Notes under the pieces: generated by a model
Seen by the model: only the letters and a program-made list of their open reading frames with translations
Told to the model about the DNA's origin: nothing
Databases searched by the model: none
NCBI RefSeq assembly: GCF_018304765.1
Contig: NZ_CP072642.1
Location: 603,501 to 667,500 of the forward strand
DNA from: Chloracidobacterium sp. N
Lineage (GTDB): Bacteria; Acidobacteriota; Blastocatellia; Chloracidobacteriales; Chloracidobacteriaceae
Length of the DNA stretch: 64,000 bases
Direction: 5' to 3'
Program-made: the position numbers and the translations under genes
Shown: positions 17,712 to 26,170 of the stretch, in pieces
Layout of the letters: every line of letters starts with the position of its first letter
Numbering within the stretch: position 1 is the first letter of the stretch

Positions 17712-18686
17712 ATGACCATGCTGGTTTCGTTTTTCCTCTCTTTCCTCAAGCGCATGGCGGTTGTCGTGCCGGTGATGTGGGCCGTGGTGACGCTGGTGTT
17801 TCTGCTTATCCATCTCGTGCCGGGCGATCCGGTGGTGATGTACCTTGGGGATAGCGCCCGGCCTGAAGACATTCAGGCGCTCCGTCACAAGCACGGCCTC
17901 GACTTGCCGCTGTGGCAACAGTACGTCCGCCTCTGGCTTGGCGCGCCGGCAAAAGACGGGCTGGACAAGCACCGGGGCCTGCTGCGCGGCGATCTGGGGG
18001 AGACCTTCGGCGGCAAAAACGTCGTGAAGGAGTTGCTGAACCGCTATCCGACGACACTCAAGCTGGCCGGGGCGGCCATGCTGGTGGCGGTCATCGTGGC
18101 CATCCCGCTGGGCATTGCGGCGGCTGTGGCGCGGGGGCACTGGCTGGATACGGCCATCTCGGTGGTGTCGCTGGGGGGCATTGCGCTGCCCAACTTCGTG
18201 ATTGGGCCGCTGGCCATTCTCATTTTTGCGGTGTATCTGGACTGGCTGCCCGTTTCCGGGAGCGAACGGCTGGAGCATTTCATCCTGCCGGCGACGACGC
18301 TGGGCCTCGCCATGGCAGCGATTCTGACGCGCCTGGTGCGTTCCAGTGTCCTTGAAGAGCTGGGCGAAGATTATGTCCGCACAGCGCGCGCCAAGGGGCT
18401 GCCCGAACGGGTCGTGTTGTTCAAGCACGTCCTCAAAAACAGCCTCATTCCGGTGGTGACCATCATCGGGTTGCAGTTCGGTATCATTCTGACCGGGGCG
18501 ATTGTCACCGAAACCATCTTTGCGATGCCGGGTGTCGGTGATCTCACGGTACGGGCCATCAACGAACGTGAATACAACCAGGTGCAGGCCAACCTGCTGG
18601 CCATTGCGCTGACGTATGTGGCGGTCAATACGCTGACGGACCTGCTGTACCGGCTCCTTGACCCGCGCATTGCCTTGGATCGCTGA
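17712..18686 (+). CDS. OppB/DppB-type ABC transporter permease, solitary
   Basis: The 324-residue inner-membrane protein has six predicted helices and the DppB-family order: N-terminal TM, the LVPGDPVVMYLG segment, then the permease domain ending with the EAA loop (EELGEDYVRTARAKGLPERV) that contacts the ATPase. Such proteins import peptides or, in some operons, nickel or sugars. The partner permease (DppC), ATPases and binding protein are not in this window, so it must pair with distant subunits or be a remnant. No strong ribosome site is seen at ATG 17712; ATG 17718 is an alternative. Confidence 0.85.
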   Translation: MTMLVSFFLSFLKRMAVVVPVMWAVVTLVFLLIHLVPGDPVVMYLGDSARPEDIQALRHKHGLDLPLWQQYVRLWLGAPAKDGLDKHRGLLRGDLGETFGGKNVVKELLNRYPTTLKLAGAAMLVAVIVAIPLGIAAAVARGHWLDTAISVVSLGGIALPNFVIGPLAILIFAVYLDWLPVSGSERLEHFILPATTLGLAMAAILTRLVRSSVLEELGEDYVRTARAKGLPERVVLFKHVLKNSLIPVVTIIGLQFGIILTGAIVTETIFAMPGVGDLTVRAINEREYNQVQANLLAIALTYVAVNTLTDLLYRLLDPRIALDR

Positions 18687-18711
18687 TGTTTTTGAAAGGA
18701 GCCAGTCCGCC

Positions 18712-19017
18712 GTGAAAGATGAAAGCCCGTCCCGTCTGCGTAGCGGCCAGGCACGGCGTCCGGCTTCGGGCGACACCCGTCCGGCGAATCGTCCCGGCCC
18801 CCCGCCAGCCACCCCGCGCATTGACCCAAGCGTGGAAGTTTCTGCCCCGCCGGCTGAGCTGGAGACGCCCATGGCAAGTCGTCTGCGCAGCCTGCGGGAG
18901 TCGCGTTCACCGGAGTCATTCCAGGAACCAGCGCCGATCCCGGAGTTCAACCAGCCTTTTGACGTTCCCAAGCCGACGCTGTGGGAACGCATCAAACGTT
19001 TTTTTGGTGGTCAGTAG
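18712..19017 (+). CDS. Small Arg/Pro-rich protein, unknown
   Basis: A GTG start at 18712 with AAAGGAG ten bases upstream gives a 101-residue protein. It is rich in Arg, Pro and Ser and probably disordered, with an amphipathic C-terminus PTLWERIKRFFGGQ that could touch membrane or a partner. It sits 25 bp after the permease and 31 bp before the SDR. No family is recognised. The ribosome site and position argue that it is real. Confidence 0.6.
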   Translation: MKDESPSRLRSGQARRPASGDTRPANRPGPPPATPRIDPSVEVSAPPAELETPMASRLRSLRESRSPESFQEPAPIPEFNQPFDVPKPTLWERIKRFFGGQ

Positions 19018-19048
19018 TCAGCATTTCAAGTCCGATGGGAGTCACAGC

Positions 19049-19909
19049 ATGGGTAAACTCGATGGAAAAGTGGGCGTCATTACCGGCGCCGCCAGTGGGA
19101 TTGGCGAAGCCACGGCACGTCTGTTTCACGCCGAAGGGGCGTTGGTTGTCCTGAGCGACATCCAGGATGAACGCGGTGCCGCGATTGCGGCCGAACTCGG
19201 TGAACGGGCCGCCTACTGCCGGGCGGATGTCACCCACGAACCGGACATTGCGGCGCTGGTGGATTTTGCCGTTGCCCGGTTTGGCGCGCTCGATGTGATG
19301 TACAACAACGCCGGGGCGCAGGGCGTTTCAGCGCCCATTGCCGAAACGCCGGCTGAGGGGTTTGACGCGACGGTCGCCCTGCTGCTGCGCAGCGTCTTTC
19401 TGGGCATGAAGCATGCGGCGCGGGTGATGCTTCCCCGGCGTACTGGAAGCATTGTCAGCACGGCCAGCATTGCCGGCCTGCGTACCGGGCATGCGCCGCA
19501 CATTTACAGCGCCTGTAAGGCAGCGGTCATTCATCTGACGCACTCCGTGGCCATGGAGCTGGGCGAGCAGGGGATTCGGGTCAACTGTGTCTGTCCGGGT
19601 TTTATTGCGACGGGCATTTTTGGCAGCGCCTTTGGTCTCCCGCCGGATGCGGCCCGGGCGCTGGCGCCGCTGATGGCGCCGATGCAGGTTCAGGCGCAGC
19701 CGTTGCGCCATGCGGGACAGCCGGTGGATGTGGCGCAGGCGGTACTGTGGCTGGCCAGCGACGATGCCCGCTTTGTCAACGGGCATGCGCTCGTCGTGGA
19801 TGGCGGTCTCATCGCCGGCCGGTCATGGACGGAATACCAGCACCTGCGTGAATCGCTGACGAAGGGGATTCAGGCCGCCCTGGGGCAGGCACCGCCGCTG
19901 ACAAGCTAA
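19049..19909 (+). CDS. Short-chain dehydrogenase/reductase
   Basis: This 286-residue classical SDR uses NAD(P)H. It has the cofactor motif TGAASGIGEA (about 14-23), an acidic residue ending strand 2 (LSDIQDE, favouring NAD), NNAG, the catalytic Ser in STASIAG, and YSACK with the Tyr and Lys. The C-terminus keeps LASDDARFVNGHALVVDGG. The substrate cannot be told. ATG 19049 has GGGAG seven bases upstream. Its stop overlaps the convergent transposase remnant by 4 bp. Confidence 0.9.
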   Translation: MGKLDGKVGVITGAASGIGEATARLFHAEGALVVLSDIQDERGAAIAAELGERAAYCRADVTHEPDIAALVDFAVARFGALDVMYNNAGAQGVSAPIAETPAEGFDATVALLLRSVFLGMKHAARVMLPRRTGSIVSTASIAGLRTGHAPHIYSACKAAVIHLTHSVAMELGEQGIRVNCVCPGFIATGIFGSAFGLPPDAARALAPLMAPMQVQAQPLRHAGQPVDVAQAVLWLASDDARFVNGHALVVDGGLIAGRSWTEYQHLRESLTKGIQAALGQAPPLTS

Positions 19910-20329
19910 TCGAGGTATTGGTTCTCAGATTGTGACACCCAAGGGGCTGGTTCGGACACGATAGCTGCCGGGTTCTCGCGGTCAGACGCCCAACGTCGGG
20001 GGTTGTCAGGGATGTATTGCTGTATCTGGTGCAAAGCTGCCCTGTTGCGGATGATGTGTTCGTAATAGTTACGTTGCCAGATGGCGATGCCTGGTGTTCC
20101 CCGGTGCTCGTTGATGCGCCGGGCGGAAAACGTTTTGAATTGACGGATGATTTCCGGCAACCCTTGGCGTTTCAATCGCACGGCAGATATGGCGGCAGGG
20201 CCGGGTGTGGTGGCTTCAATGATAGGGGCGGGTTCGGTTGCGGGTGTAATTGTGGATGTAGGGGTGGCGGTTGGGTTTTTGGCTTCGGTGGTCGGGGTGG
20301 GTTCAATTGCAGGGTTGGGTTTGGTTGTA

Positions 20330-20352
20330 GGGGCGGGTTCAGAACCCGCCCC
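20330..20352. repeat. REP-like palindrome inside the transposase linker
   Basis: GGGGCGGGTTC - A - GAACCCGCCCC gives 11-bp perfect arms around one base. Palindromes of this kind, ending in GAACCCGCCCC, are frequent dispersed elements in several phyla. The frameshift site (20349-20352) is its right end. Confidence 0.8.
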
Positions 20353-20354
20353 AA

Positions 20355-20408
20355 ACCACCCTGCGCCCCAACACCACCCTGCGCCCCAACACCACCCTGC
20401 GCCCCAAC
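20355..20408. repeat. 18-bp tandem repeat, three perfect units
   Basis: ACCACCCTGCGCCCCAAC occurs three times in a row, plus a 7-bp partial unit. On the minus strand it codes for GVGAQG repeated. It is part of the transposase linker, not a CRISPR array, since there are no spacers. Confidence 0.95.
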
Positions 20409-20810
20409 ACCACCCATCCTTACATCACCATCCGCCCCCACGGTGTTCGCCCCAGTATCATCAACAATCATGATGATTCCGTGAACGTGGTTCGGCATTA
20501 CGACAAATGTATCCAGCCTGATCCCAGCCACATGGTTGGGCAGATCGTGCCAGGTCTGTTGCACGATTGCCCCCAAGGGGTTCAACTGCATAGTCCCATC
20601 TACCACCTCGCCGAACAGACAGGCACGGTTTTGTGTGCAGATGGTGACGAAATACGCGCCCGCCTGGGAATAATCGTAACCACGTAGGCGGATGGAGCGA
20701 CGGTGGTGGCGTTCCGGATCGTACTTCATCGCCCCCTCCCCGTTGGCAACGGCTACGCCTCGCTCTCAGCCGACAGCTTGCCAGTGTTTGTATGTAACTT
20801 CCCGCCCGGT

Positions 20811-21137
20811 TCAGTAGAGCGGCACCGTCGGGTCAACCTCGTGCGACCAGGCATCAATGCCGCCGATGAGGTTGACCAGACGGGTAAACCCTTTGCTGCG
20901 CAGGTAGGCGCAGGCGTGCATGCTGCGGATGCCGTGATGACAATAGATGACGTATTCCTGGGCGGGATCAAGCTCCGCAGCCCACACCGGCAGTTGGCTC
21001 ATCGGACACAGGCGGCTGCCCGGAATGCGGTTGAACGCATATTCCCAGTCCTCGCGCACGTCGAGAAGCTGTACTGGATCGCCCGCGGCAAGACGCCGGG
21101 CCAGTTCAGGCGCCGTGATCTGCTGAATGTCTGTCAT
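20811..21137 (-). CDS. Rhodanese-like sulfurtransferase
   Basis: A single rhodanese domain of 108 residues: ITAPELARRLAAGDPVQLLD, VREDWEYAFNRIPGS, and the active-site loop CHHGIRS with its catalytic cysteine. Six-residue loops of this kind carry sulfane sulfur. It starts 23 bp after the sdhB stop on the same strand, so it may be expressed with the succinate dehydrogenase genes, for example in iron-sulfur supply, but that role is inferred. The 81 bp downstream (20730-20810) hold no gene. Confidence 0.9.
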   Translation of the reverse strand: MTDIQQITAPELARRLAAGDPVQLLDVREDWEYAFNRIPGSRLCPMSQLPVWAAELDPAQEYVIYCHHGIRSMHACAYLRSKGFTRLVNLIGGIDAWSHEVDPTVPLY

Positions 21138-21160
21138 CCCGTATCCGTCCGTGCGTGGGG

Positions 21161-21913
21161 TCAGGGCATCAGCCAGCCCAGAAGGCCGTGAATCGTCGTT
21201 TGCCGTCCCAAATCCGCAATGGATTCCGTGAGCGGAATGTTTTTGGGGCAGGCTTTGACACAGTTCTGCGCATTGCCGCAGTCGGTAATGCCGCCATCGC
21301 CCATAATGGTTTCCAGGCGCTCATCCCGGTTGAGCTTGCCGGTGGGATGCAGGTTCATCAGCCGAACCTGATTGAGCACCGAAGGCCCGACGAAAGAAGA
21401 CCGTTCGTTGTACTGCGGACACACTTCCATGCACACCGCACACGACATGCACGTGGAGAGCTTGTAGCGAATCTCCGTGGTTTTCTGGTCCAGCCGGGGG
21501 CCGGGGCCCATCGGGTACGTGCCATCAATCGGAATCCACGCCTTGACCTTCTTGAGGTCCTGGAAAAGCCGCGAGCGGTCAACCTGAAGGTCACGGATGA
21601 CCGGAAACTTGGTCAGGGGTTCGAGCGTGATGGGGCCATCTTCGAGCTTGTCCACCAGCGTGCTGCACGACTGACGCGCCTTGCCATTGATGACCATCGA
21701 GCACGAACCACAAACGTGTTCAAGACAGGAACACTCCCACACCACCGGCGTGGTCGCCTGGCCGGAAGCCGTGACGGGATTTTTCTGGATTTCCATCAGG
21801 CAACTGATGATGTTCATGTTCGGACGGTAGGGAAGCGCAAACTCCTCCCACCGGGTGGGCTTGCCGGGTTCATCCTGGCGTCTGATTCTGAGAACAATTT
21901 TTTCGCGGGTCAT
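21161..21913 (-). CDS. sdhB: Succinate dehydrogenase iron-sulfur subunit
   Basis: SdhB passes electrons from the flavoprotein to quinone through three clusters. The 250-residue protein shows the [2Fe-2S] ligands in CSCLEHVCGSCSMVINGKAR plus the later Cys, the [4Fe-4S] motif CMSCAVCMEVCP, and the [3Fe-4S] motif CGNAQNCVKACPK. The sequence DLQVDRSRLFQDLKKVKAWI is very like the Bacillus enzyme, which works with menaquinone. It is separated from sdhA by an extra gene and about 0.8 kb, an uncommon order. Confidence 0.96.
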   Translation of the reverse strand: MTREKIVLRIRRQDEPGKPTRWEEFALPYRPNMNIISCLMEIQKNPVTASGQATTPVVWECSCLEHVCGSCSMVINGKARQSCSTLVDKLEDGPITLEPLTKFPVIRDLQVDRSRLFQDLKKVKAWIPIDGTYPMGPGPRLDQKTTEIRYKLSTCMSCAVCMEVCPQYNERSSFVGPSVLNQVRLMNLHPTGKLNRDERLETIMGDGGITDCGNAQNCVKACPKNIPLTESIADLGRQTTIHGLLGWLMP

Positions 21914-22029
21914 CGAGCCATCTCCATCCGGGGGGCGGCGTCAGGTTACGGGGTTCATCTGGTGTGGCTATCCTCACAGCCTTGAACGTCACAGCTTTCA
22001 GCTCTTTTCAAGCTTGGGGCCGCGACTCG

Positions 22030-22758
22030 TTACTGAGAGAATTCCACGTAAAACTGCTTCCACTTGCGTTCGGCATGCCGGAGAAACGCGCGGTTGGCGC
22101 GCAGCCTGGCATCCGGTGTCTTTTCTCCGCCGACTGAAACATCCGGCAGCGCGATGCGGGTCGCGCCCCGCATGGCGTATTTCTGGTTGACCTCGTACAT
22201 GATGAGTTTGAGCGTCGCCGGACTGACATCACCGCGGCAGGCGGTTTTGTACATCACCCACACTTCGGCAAAGCCGTCATTGTCGAGGTCTGTCACTTCG
22301 GTTGCGTCCGGGAGGAATTCCGCCGTGAGGTCGAGCGGACAGTTACGGACGAAATCCGTCACCTGCCAGACGGGTGAAAACCGGCCGTTGACGTTGACGA
22401 AGCGGTAGGCATACAGCTCGGCGTCCTGGCTGGCATCGAAGTCCTGGCGCGCCTTGCGGCCCGGGGTCTCAAACGCACCGGTTTCGGTCAAAATCAGATA
22501 GTTCTCGCCATCGAGGTCATTCCAGCGGAAGCCCTGTTTGAAGCTGCCTTTGACCAGCCCGCGGGCAGCCGCCGGCAGGCTGGACAGCGGAAAGGCCTGA
22601 AGCGGCTCACGGTGGGATACCCCAGCCGCAGCCTTGACCGGGGAAGCCACGCCCACCGGGAGCAGCAGGAGCCAACTGCCCATCGTGCCCGTGACCAGCA
22701 GCCGGCCAAGCCACGGGCGCGGACGGGCGCTAAGCCGCTTTCTTCTTCGAGTAGTCAC
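22030..22758 (-). CDS. Secreted protein of unknown function between sdhA and sdhB
   Basis: The likely start is GTG 22758, giving a basic n-region (TTRRRKRLSARPRP), a hydrophobic core (SWLLLLPVGVASPV) and a mature part of about 200 residues; this start overlaps the end of sdhA by 29 bp. ATG 22683 is the alternative but would lose the basic region. The mature part has an FG-GAP/EF-hand-like loop TDLDNDGFAEVWVMYKTACR and CRGDVSPATLKLIMYE. It recalls a family annotated in other bacteria as M949_RS01915-type surface polysaccharide protein, from memory only. Why it is inside the sdh operon is unclear. Confidence 0.65.
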   Translation of the reverse strand: MTTRRRKRLSARPRPWLGRLLVTGTMGSWLLLLPVGVASPVKAAAGVSHREPLQAFPLSSLPAAARGLVKGSFKQGFRWNDLDGENYLILTETGAFETPGRKARQDFDASQDAELYAYRFVNVNGRFSPVWQVTDFVRNCPLDLTAEFLPDATEVTDLDNDGFAEVWVMYKTACRGDVSPATLKLIMYEVNQKYAMRGATRIALPDVSVGGEKTPDARLRANRAFLRHAERKWKQFYVEFSQ

Positions 22759-24508
22759 GCTTGCGCGGCTTGATGAGACTGACGTTGACATCTTCATAGG
22801 TCAGTTGCGGCCCTTCCGGGGTCCAGGTGGCAATGGTCGTTTTCAGAAACCGCTCGTCGTCCCGTTCAGGGAAGTCGGGTTTGTAGTGGGCGCCACGCGA
22901 TTCATCCCGGTTGAGCGCGCCCAGCGTGATGACACGCGCCAGGTGAAGCATGTTTTCCAACTGGCGGGCGTGCGGAATGGCCTGCGTTGCCCAGTAGTTC
23001 TGCTCGTTGAGGTTGATGCGCTCGTAGCGTTCGAGCAGTTCCTGGATTTTTTCGTCCGTGTACCGCAGGCGGTCGTTGTACCGGATGACGGTGACGTTCT
23101 CGGTCATGAGGCGTCCCAGTTCTTCGTGCAGCACCCGTGGGTTTTCCGTACCCCGCTTCGTTTTGAGCGCTTCGTTGAGCGCCGCCTGCCGGGCGCGCTC
23201 GCGCTCGAAAATGGGGTCCTGCAGGTCTTTGGTCGAGTTGTTTTTGGCAAAGTTGACGGCGGCCGGCCCGGCGATGATGCCCGCATAGACGCAGGACAGC
23301 AGGCTGTTGGCCCCAAGCCGGTTGGCCCCGTGGATGGAGTAGTCACACTCCCCGACGGCAAAGAGGCCGGCGACGTTGGTTTGCTGCTCATAGTCCACCC
23401 ACAGCCCGCCCATGGTGTAGTGCATGCCGGGGAACACACGCATGGGCGTTTCACGCGGGTCATCGCCAACGAACATCTCGTAAATTTCAAGGATGCCGCC
23501 CAGCTTGCGGTCGAGCTGTTCGCGTGGAATGTGCGTCAGATCGAGATAGACCTGGAACTTGCCGCCGACGCCATAGCCGTCGAGACAGACCTGGAAAATT
23601 TCACGGGTGGCAATGTCACGGGGAACGAGGTTGCCATATTCGGGATATTTTTCTTCGAGGAAGTACCACCGCTCCGCAGGCGGAATGTCTTTCGGCGCGC
23701 GCTGGTCCTTCGGCGTACGTGGCACCCAGACCCGCCCGCCTTCACCGCGTGCGCTTTCCGACATCAGGCGGAGTTTGTCTTCGCCCGGAATGGCCGTGGG
23801 ATGAACCTGGATGAACTCGCCATTGGCGTATTTGACACCCTGCCGGTAGAGCGCCCCCTGCGCGCTGCCGGTGCAGATGACGGAGTTGGTGGACTTGCCA
23901 AAAATGGCTCCAATCCCGCCCGTCGCCATGACGACGGCCGCGCCGGCAAAGGCTTTCACTTCCAGCGATTGCAGGTTCATGGCGGTAATGCCATGGCAGC
24001 GCCCGTTCTCGATGACACCCGACAGGAACTCCCAACCTTCGTATTTGCGAACCTTGCCGGCGGCTTCATAGCGCCGTACCTGCTCGTCGAGCGCATAGAG
24101 AAGCTGCTGGCCCGTGGTCGCGCCGGCAAACGCCGTGCGGTGGTGTTTCGTACCGCCGAAGCGCCGGAAGTCAATCAGCCCTTCGGGCGTGCGCGAAAAG
24201 GGAACTCCCATGCGGTCGAACATGTAGATGATGTCCGGCGCCATGTCGCACATCGCCTTGACCGGCGGTTGTTCGGCGAGGAAGTCGCCGCCATACACCG
24301 TGTCGTCGAAGTGCTCGTAGGTTGAGTCCCCTTCCCCTTTCGTGTTGACCGCGCCGTTGATACCACCCTGGGCGCACACCGAATGAGACCGTTTGACGGG
24401 GACGAGAGAGAAGAGATCAACGGTGTAACCGAGTTCACAGGCCTTGATGGTTGTCATCAGCCCGGCCAGTCCACCGCCTACGACAATGATGCTTGGTTTG
24501 TTGCTCAT
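22730..24508 (-). CDS. sdhA: Succinate dehydrogenase flavoprotein subunit
   Basis: SdhA oxidises succinate to fumarate with covalent FAD, in the TCA cycle. The 592-residue protein has the FAD-binding VVGGGLAGLMTT, the FAD-linked His region HSVCAQGGINGAV, HPTAIPGEDKLRLMSES, and the active-site RGEGGRVWVP. The Bacillus-like features (no E. coli-type spacing, KPRKRDYSKKKAA tail) agree with sdhB and sdhC. ATG 24508 (MSNKPSII) is chosen over upstream in-frame codons, which lie in the sdhC gap. Confidence 0.96.
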   Translation of the reverse strand: MSNKPSIIVVGGGLAGLMTTIKACELGYTVDLFSLVPVKRSHSVCAQGGINGAVNTKGEGDSTYEHFDDTVYGGDFLAEQPPVKAMCDMAPDIIYMFDRMGVPFSRTPEGLIDFRRFGGTKHHRTAFAGATTGQQLLYALDEQVRRYEAAGKVRKYEGWEFLSGVIENGRCHGITAMNLQSLEVKAFAGAAVVMATGGIGAIFGKSTNSVICTGSAQGALYRQGVKYANGEFIQVHPTAIPGEDKLRLMSESARGEGGRVWVPRTPKDQRAPKDIPPAERWYFLEEKYPEYGNLVPRDIATREIFQVCLDGYGVGGKFQVYLDLTHIPREQLDRKLGGILEIYEMFVGDDPRETPMRVFPGMHYTMGGLWVDYEQQTNVAGLFAVGECDYSIHGANRLGANSLLSCVYAGIIAGPAAVNFAKNNSTKDLQDPIFERERARQAALNEALKTKRGTENPRVLHEELGRLMTENVTVIRYNDRLRYTDEKIQELLERYERINLNEQNYWATQAIPHARQLENMLHLARVITLGALNRDESRGAHYKPDFPERDDERFLKTTIATWTPEGPQLTYEDVNVSLIKPRKRDYSKKKAA

Positions 24509-24537
24509 GAGTGCTCTGATTCGTAAAAGGTCGGGTC

Positions 24538-25185
24538 TTATGGAACGAAGGCAAACGCCGCCCGGACGCCAATGGCGAATACAGCTACGCCGAAAACGGC
24601 ACAGGCATAGGAAAACGCCTGCTGGGACCGCGTGCTGACGGTGATGCCCCACACGATGGCAAAGGTCCACAAACCATTGGCCAGGTGGAACGCCGCCGAG
24701 AAGATGCCCAGCACGTAAAAGGCCATGACAAAGGGCTGCGCCAGCCAGTACTGCACAATCGTGAACGCCTGGTCGGGATGATGCGCTACGGCCAGCCCCA
24801 GACCGCCGACACCAAAGCGCATCGTCAGAACGTGCGCCGTGATGAACAGCAGCAGAATTACGCCGGTGACGCGCTGCAGAAGATAGTTCCAGTTGCGTGC
24901 ATAGCCGTAGCTCAGCACGTTGCTCTTCGCCGTGTAAGCAATATAGACACCGTAAATTGCATGAAAGGCAATCGGCAGCCCAATCAGAAACAGTTCAGCG
25001 AGGGGCAACAACGGTCCGGGCAGCAGGTCCTGAATGCCTTTGACCGCGTCATTGAAGGCTGCCGGACCGGCAACGGCGTGAAAGTTGGTGTAGAGGTGTT
25101 CCAGCAGGAAAGCCCCAATCGGAATGACACCGCTCAGCGAGTGCAGCCGACGGGCGAGAAAGTGATGACTCAAGGCGACGCTCAT
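24538..25185 (-). CDS. sdhC: Succinate dehydrogenase cytochrome b558 subunit
   Basis: This 215-residue integral membrane protein anchors SdhAB and carries heme. Five hydrophobic segments and spaced histidines (SHHFLARRLHSLSG, LLEHLYTNFHAV, AFHAIYGVYI, ITAHVLTMRF, FSAAFHLANGLW) match the single-anchor, di-heme B-type of Bacillus, which reduces menaquinone. No sdhD is needed. A consensus-like promoter lies about 180 bp upstream. Confidence 0.95.
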   Translation of the reverse strand: MSVALSHHFLARRLHSLSGVIPIGAFLLEHLYTNFHAVAGPAAFNDAVKGIQDLLPGPLLPLAELFLIGLPIAFHAIYGVYIAYTAKSNVLSYGYARNWNYLLQRVTGVILLLFITAHVLTMRFGVGGLGLAVAHHPDQAFTIVQYWLAQPFVMAFYVLGIFSAAFHLANGLWTFAIVWGITVSTRSQQAFSYACAVFGVAVFAIGVRAAFAFVP

Positions 25186-25542
25186 GAGACCTCAGAAGAC
25201 CGGTGACGTAGGCGCTTTCCAGACGCTCCCACCTGACGAACACACGACGGTAATCAGGACGACTTGGGGCATCGGGCGACGACGAATCTCGGCCGCGCAT
25301 GATGCTGAGGGGAATCGGTTCCGAATCCAACATGCGCCAGCCGGCGGAGGAAGACCACGGGTGATTATAGGCCGGGCCCCGCCGATTGCAATGTGCTTTT
25401 GTGTGTGAGCGTACGTTTTGCCGGGCGACTTTTCCGCCTTCCTGCCGGATGCAGCGCCGGAAACAGGCTGCCCGTGTGACCTGCCCGCCGAGTCTGCAAC
25501 CGGACCTGCGCCGGATTGTTTGCCACAGCAGCCGGCGGTATT
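25186..25542. other. Intergenic region upstream of sdhC
   Basis: This 357-bp stretch between a response-regulator gene and sdhC holds no gene. It contains the sdh promoter and a ~170-nt leader for sdhC. No terminator hairpin for the response regulator was evident. Confidence 0.6.
25364..25391 (-). promoter_or_regulatory. Promoter of sdhCAB
   Basis: On the minus strand, TTGCAA (25391-25386) and TATAAT (25369-25364) are 16 bp apart. The -10 is perfect. The resulting leader would be about 170 nt. Confidence 0.65.
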
Positions 25543-25992
25543 TCAGACACCTGCTGTCTGGGCCGCGTCGGGCTGGGAAGGCGTCTCAGTGCGTGGCCGC
25601 GCCAGCTTTTGTCTGATCAACTGGTGCAGGCGGTCAAAGTCTATCGGCTTGGTCAGGTAATCCGACTCGCCCAGCGGGAGCCCTTCTTCCTGGACGTACT
25701 CGATGTTGGACTGCGCCGAGATGATGATCATCGGTACGTCGCGCAGCTCGCGGTAGTGTTCTTTCTCGCCGATGAGCGTCATCACGGCTGGGCCGCTGAT
25801 GTGCGGCATCATGATGTCAATGATGACCAGGTCGGGTTTGGAGCGTTTGAGGGCGCGCAAGCCGGCCAGACCGTCGGCCGCCGTTTCGACTTCGTACCCT
25901 TCAGCCGTAAGCTCGTCGTGTAGCAGGTCGAGAACATCCTGATTGTCGTCTATGACAAGGATGCGCGGTGGGGTGTTTGGTGAGCGTCCCAT
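25543..25992 (-). CDS. Single-domain response regulator
   Basis: A 149-residue CheY-like receiver with no output domain: ILVIDDNQDVLDLL, phospho-acceptor Asp in LVIIDIMMPHISG, and Lys in YLTKPIDFDRL. A long insertion (EKEHYRELRDVPMIIISAQ) is typical of regulators that act by protein contact. ATG 25992 is preferred; the frame is open to 26085. It lies 178 bp downstream of a kinase/regulator pair on the same strand and may belong to that pathway. The 178-bp gap holds no gene. Confidence 0.85.
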   Translation of the reverse strand: MGRSPNTPPRILVIDDNQDVLDLLHDELTAEGYEVETAADGLAGLRALKRSKPDLVIIDIMMPHISGPAVMTLIGEKEHYRELRDVPMIIISAQSNIEYVQEEGLPLGESDYLTKPIDFDRLHQLIRQKLARPRTETPSQPDAAQTAGV

Positions 25993-26170
25993 GGGAAACC
26001 GACGGGGACGGAAAGGTAGGCCGGCCCAGACCGGCAGATGCAGAGTTGCAGACACACTTTCCACGATTTGACAGGGCTTGTCCACCGTGAGCTGCCAGCC
26101 GGCCGACGGCTACCGGCTTGGCCCCGGGCGCAGGGTGGTGGCCGGTGCAGGTTTTTGTCGGATGGAAGTG

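Larger units (their letters stand above)
19906..20729 (-). pseudogene. REP-associated tyrosine transposase (RAYT/IS200-like), frameshifted
   Basis: The N-terminal half (20172-20729) has the Y1-transposase start RRSIRLRGYDYSQAGAYFVT and the metal-binding MPNHVHGI (HUH-type His pair). The C-terminal half (19906 to beyond 20181, another frame) has the catalytic tyrosine region WQRNYYEHIIRNRAAL and IPDNPRRW. Between them is a Pro/Gly-rich linker. Adding one G to the four-G run (20349-20352, cccc on plus) joins the two frames through the linker, so a single-base deletion is the simplest cause. As it stands, the HUH motif and Tyr are on separate frames, making the gene inactive unless recoded. RAYTs move or maintain REP palindromes; one such palindrome lies in the linker. 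Confidence 0.85.

Noticed and set aside
20355-20408. Possible CRISPR array
   Set aside because: The 18-bp units are directly adjacent with no spacers and code for a Gly-rich linker.
22634-24325. 563-codon open frame on the plus strand
   Set aside because: It is antisense to sdhA, which has full FAD-binding and active-site motifs.
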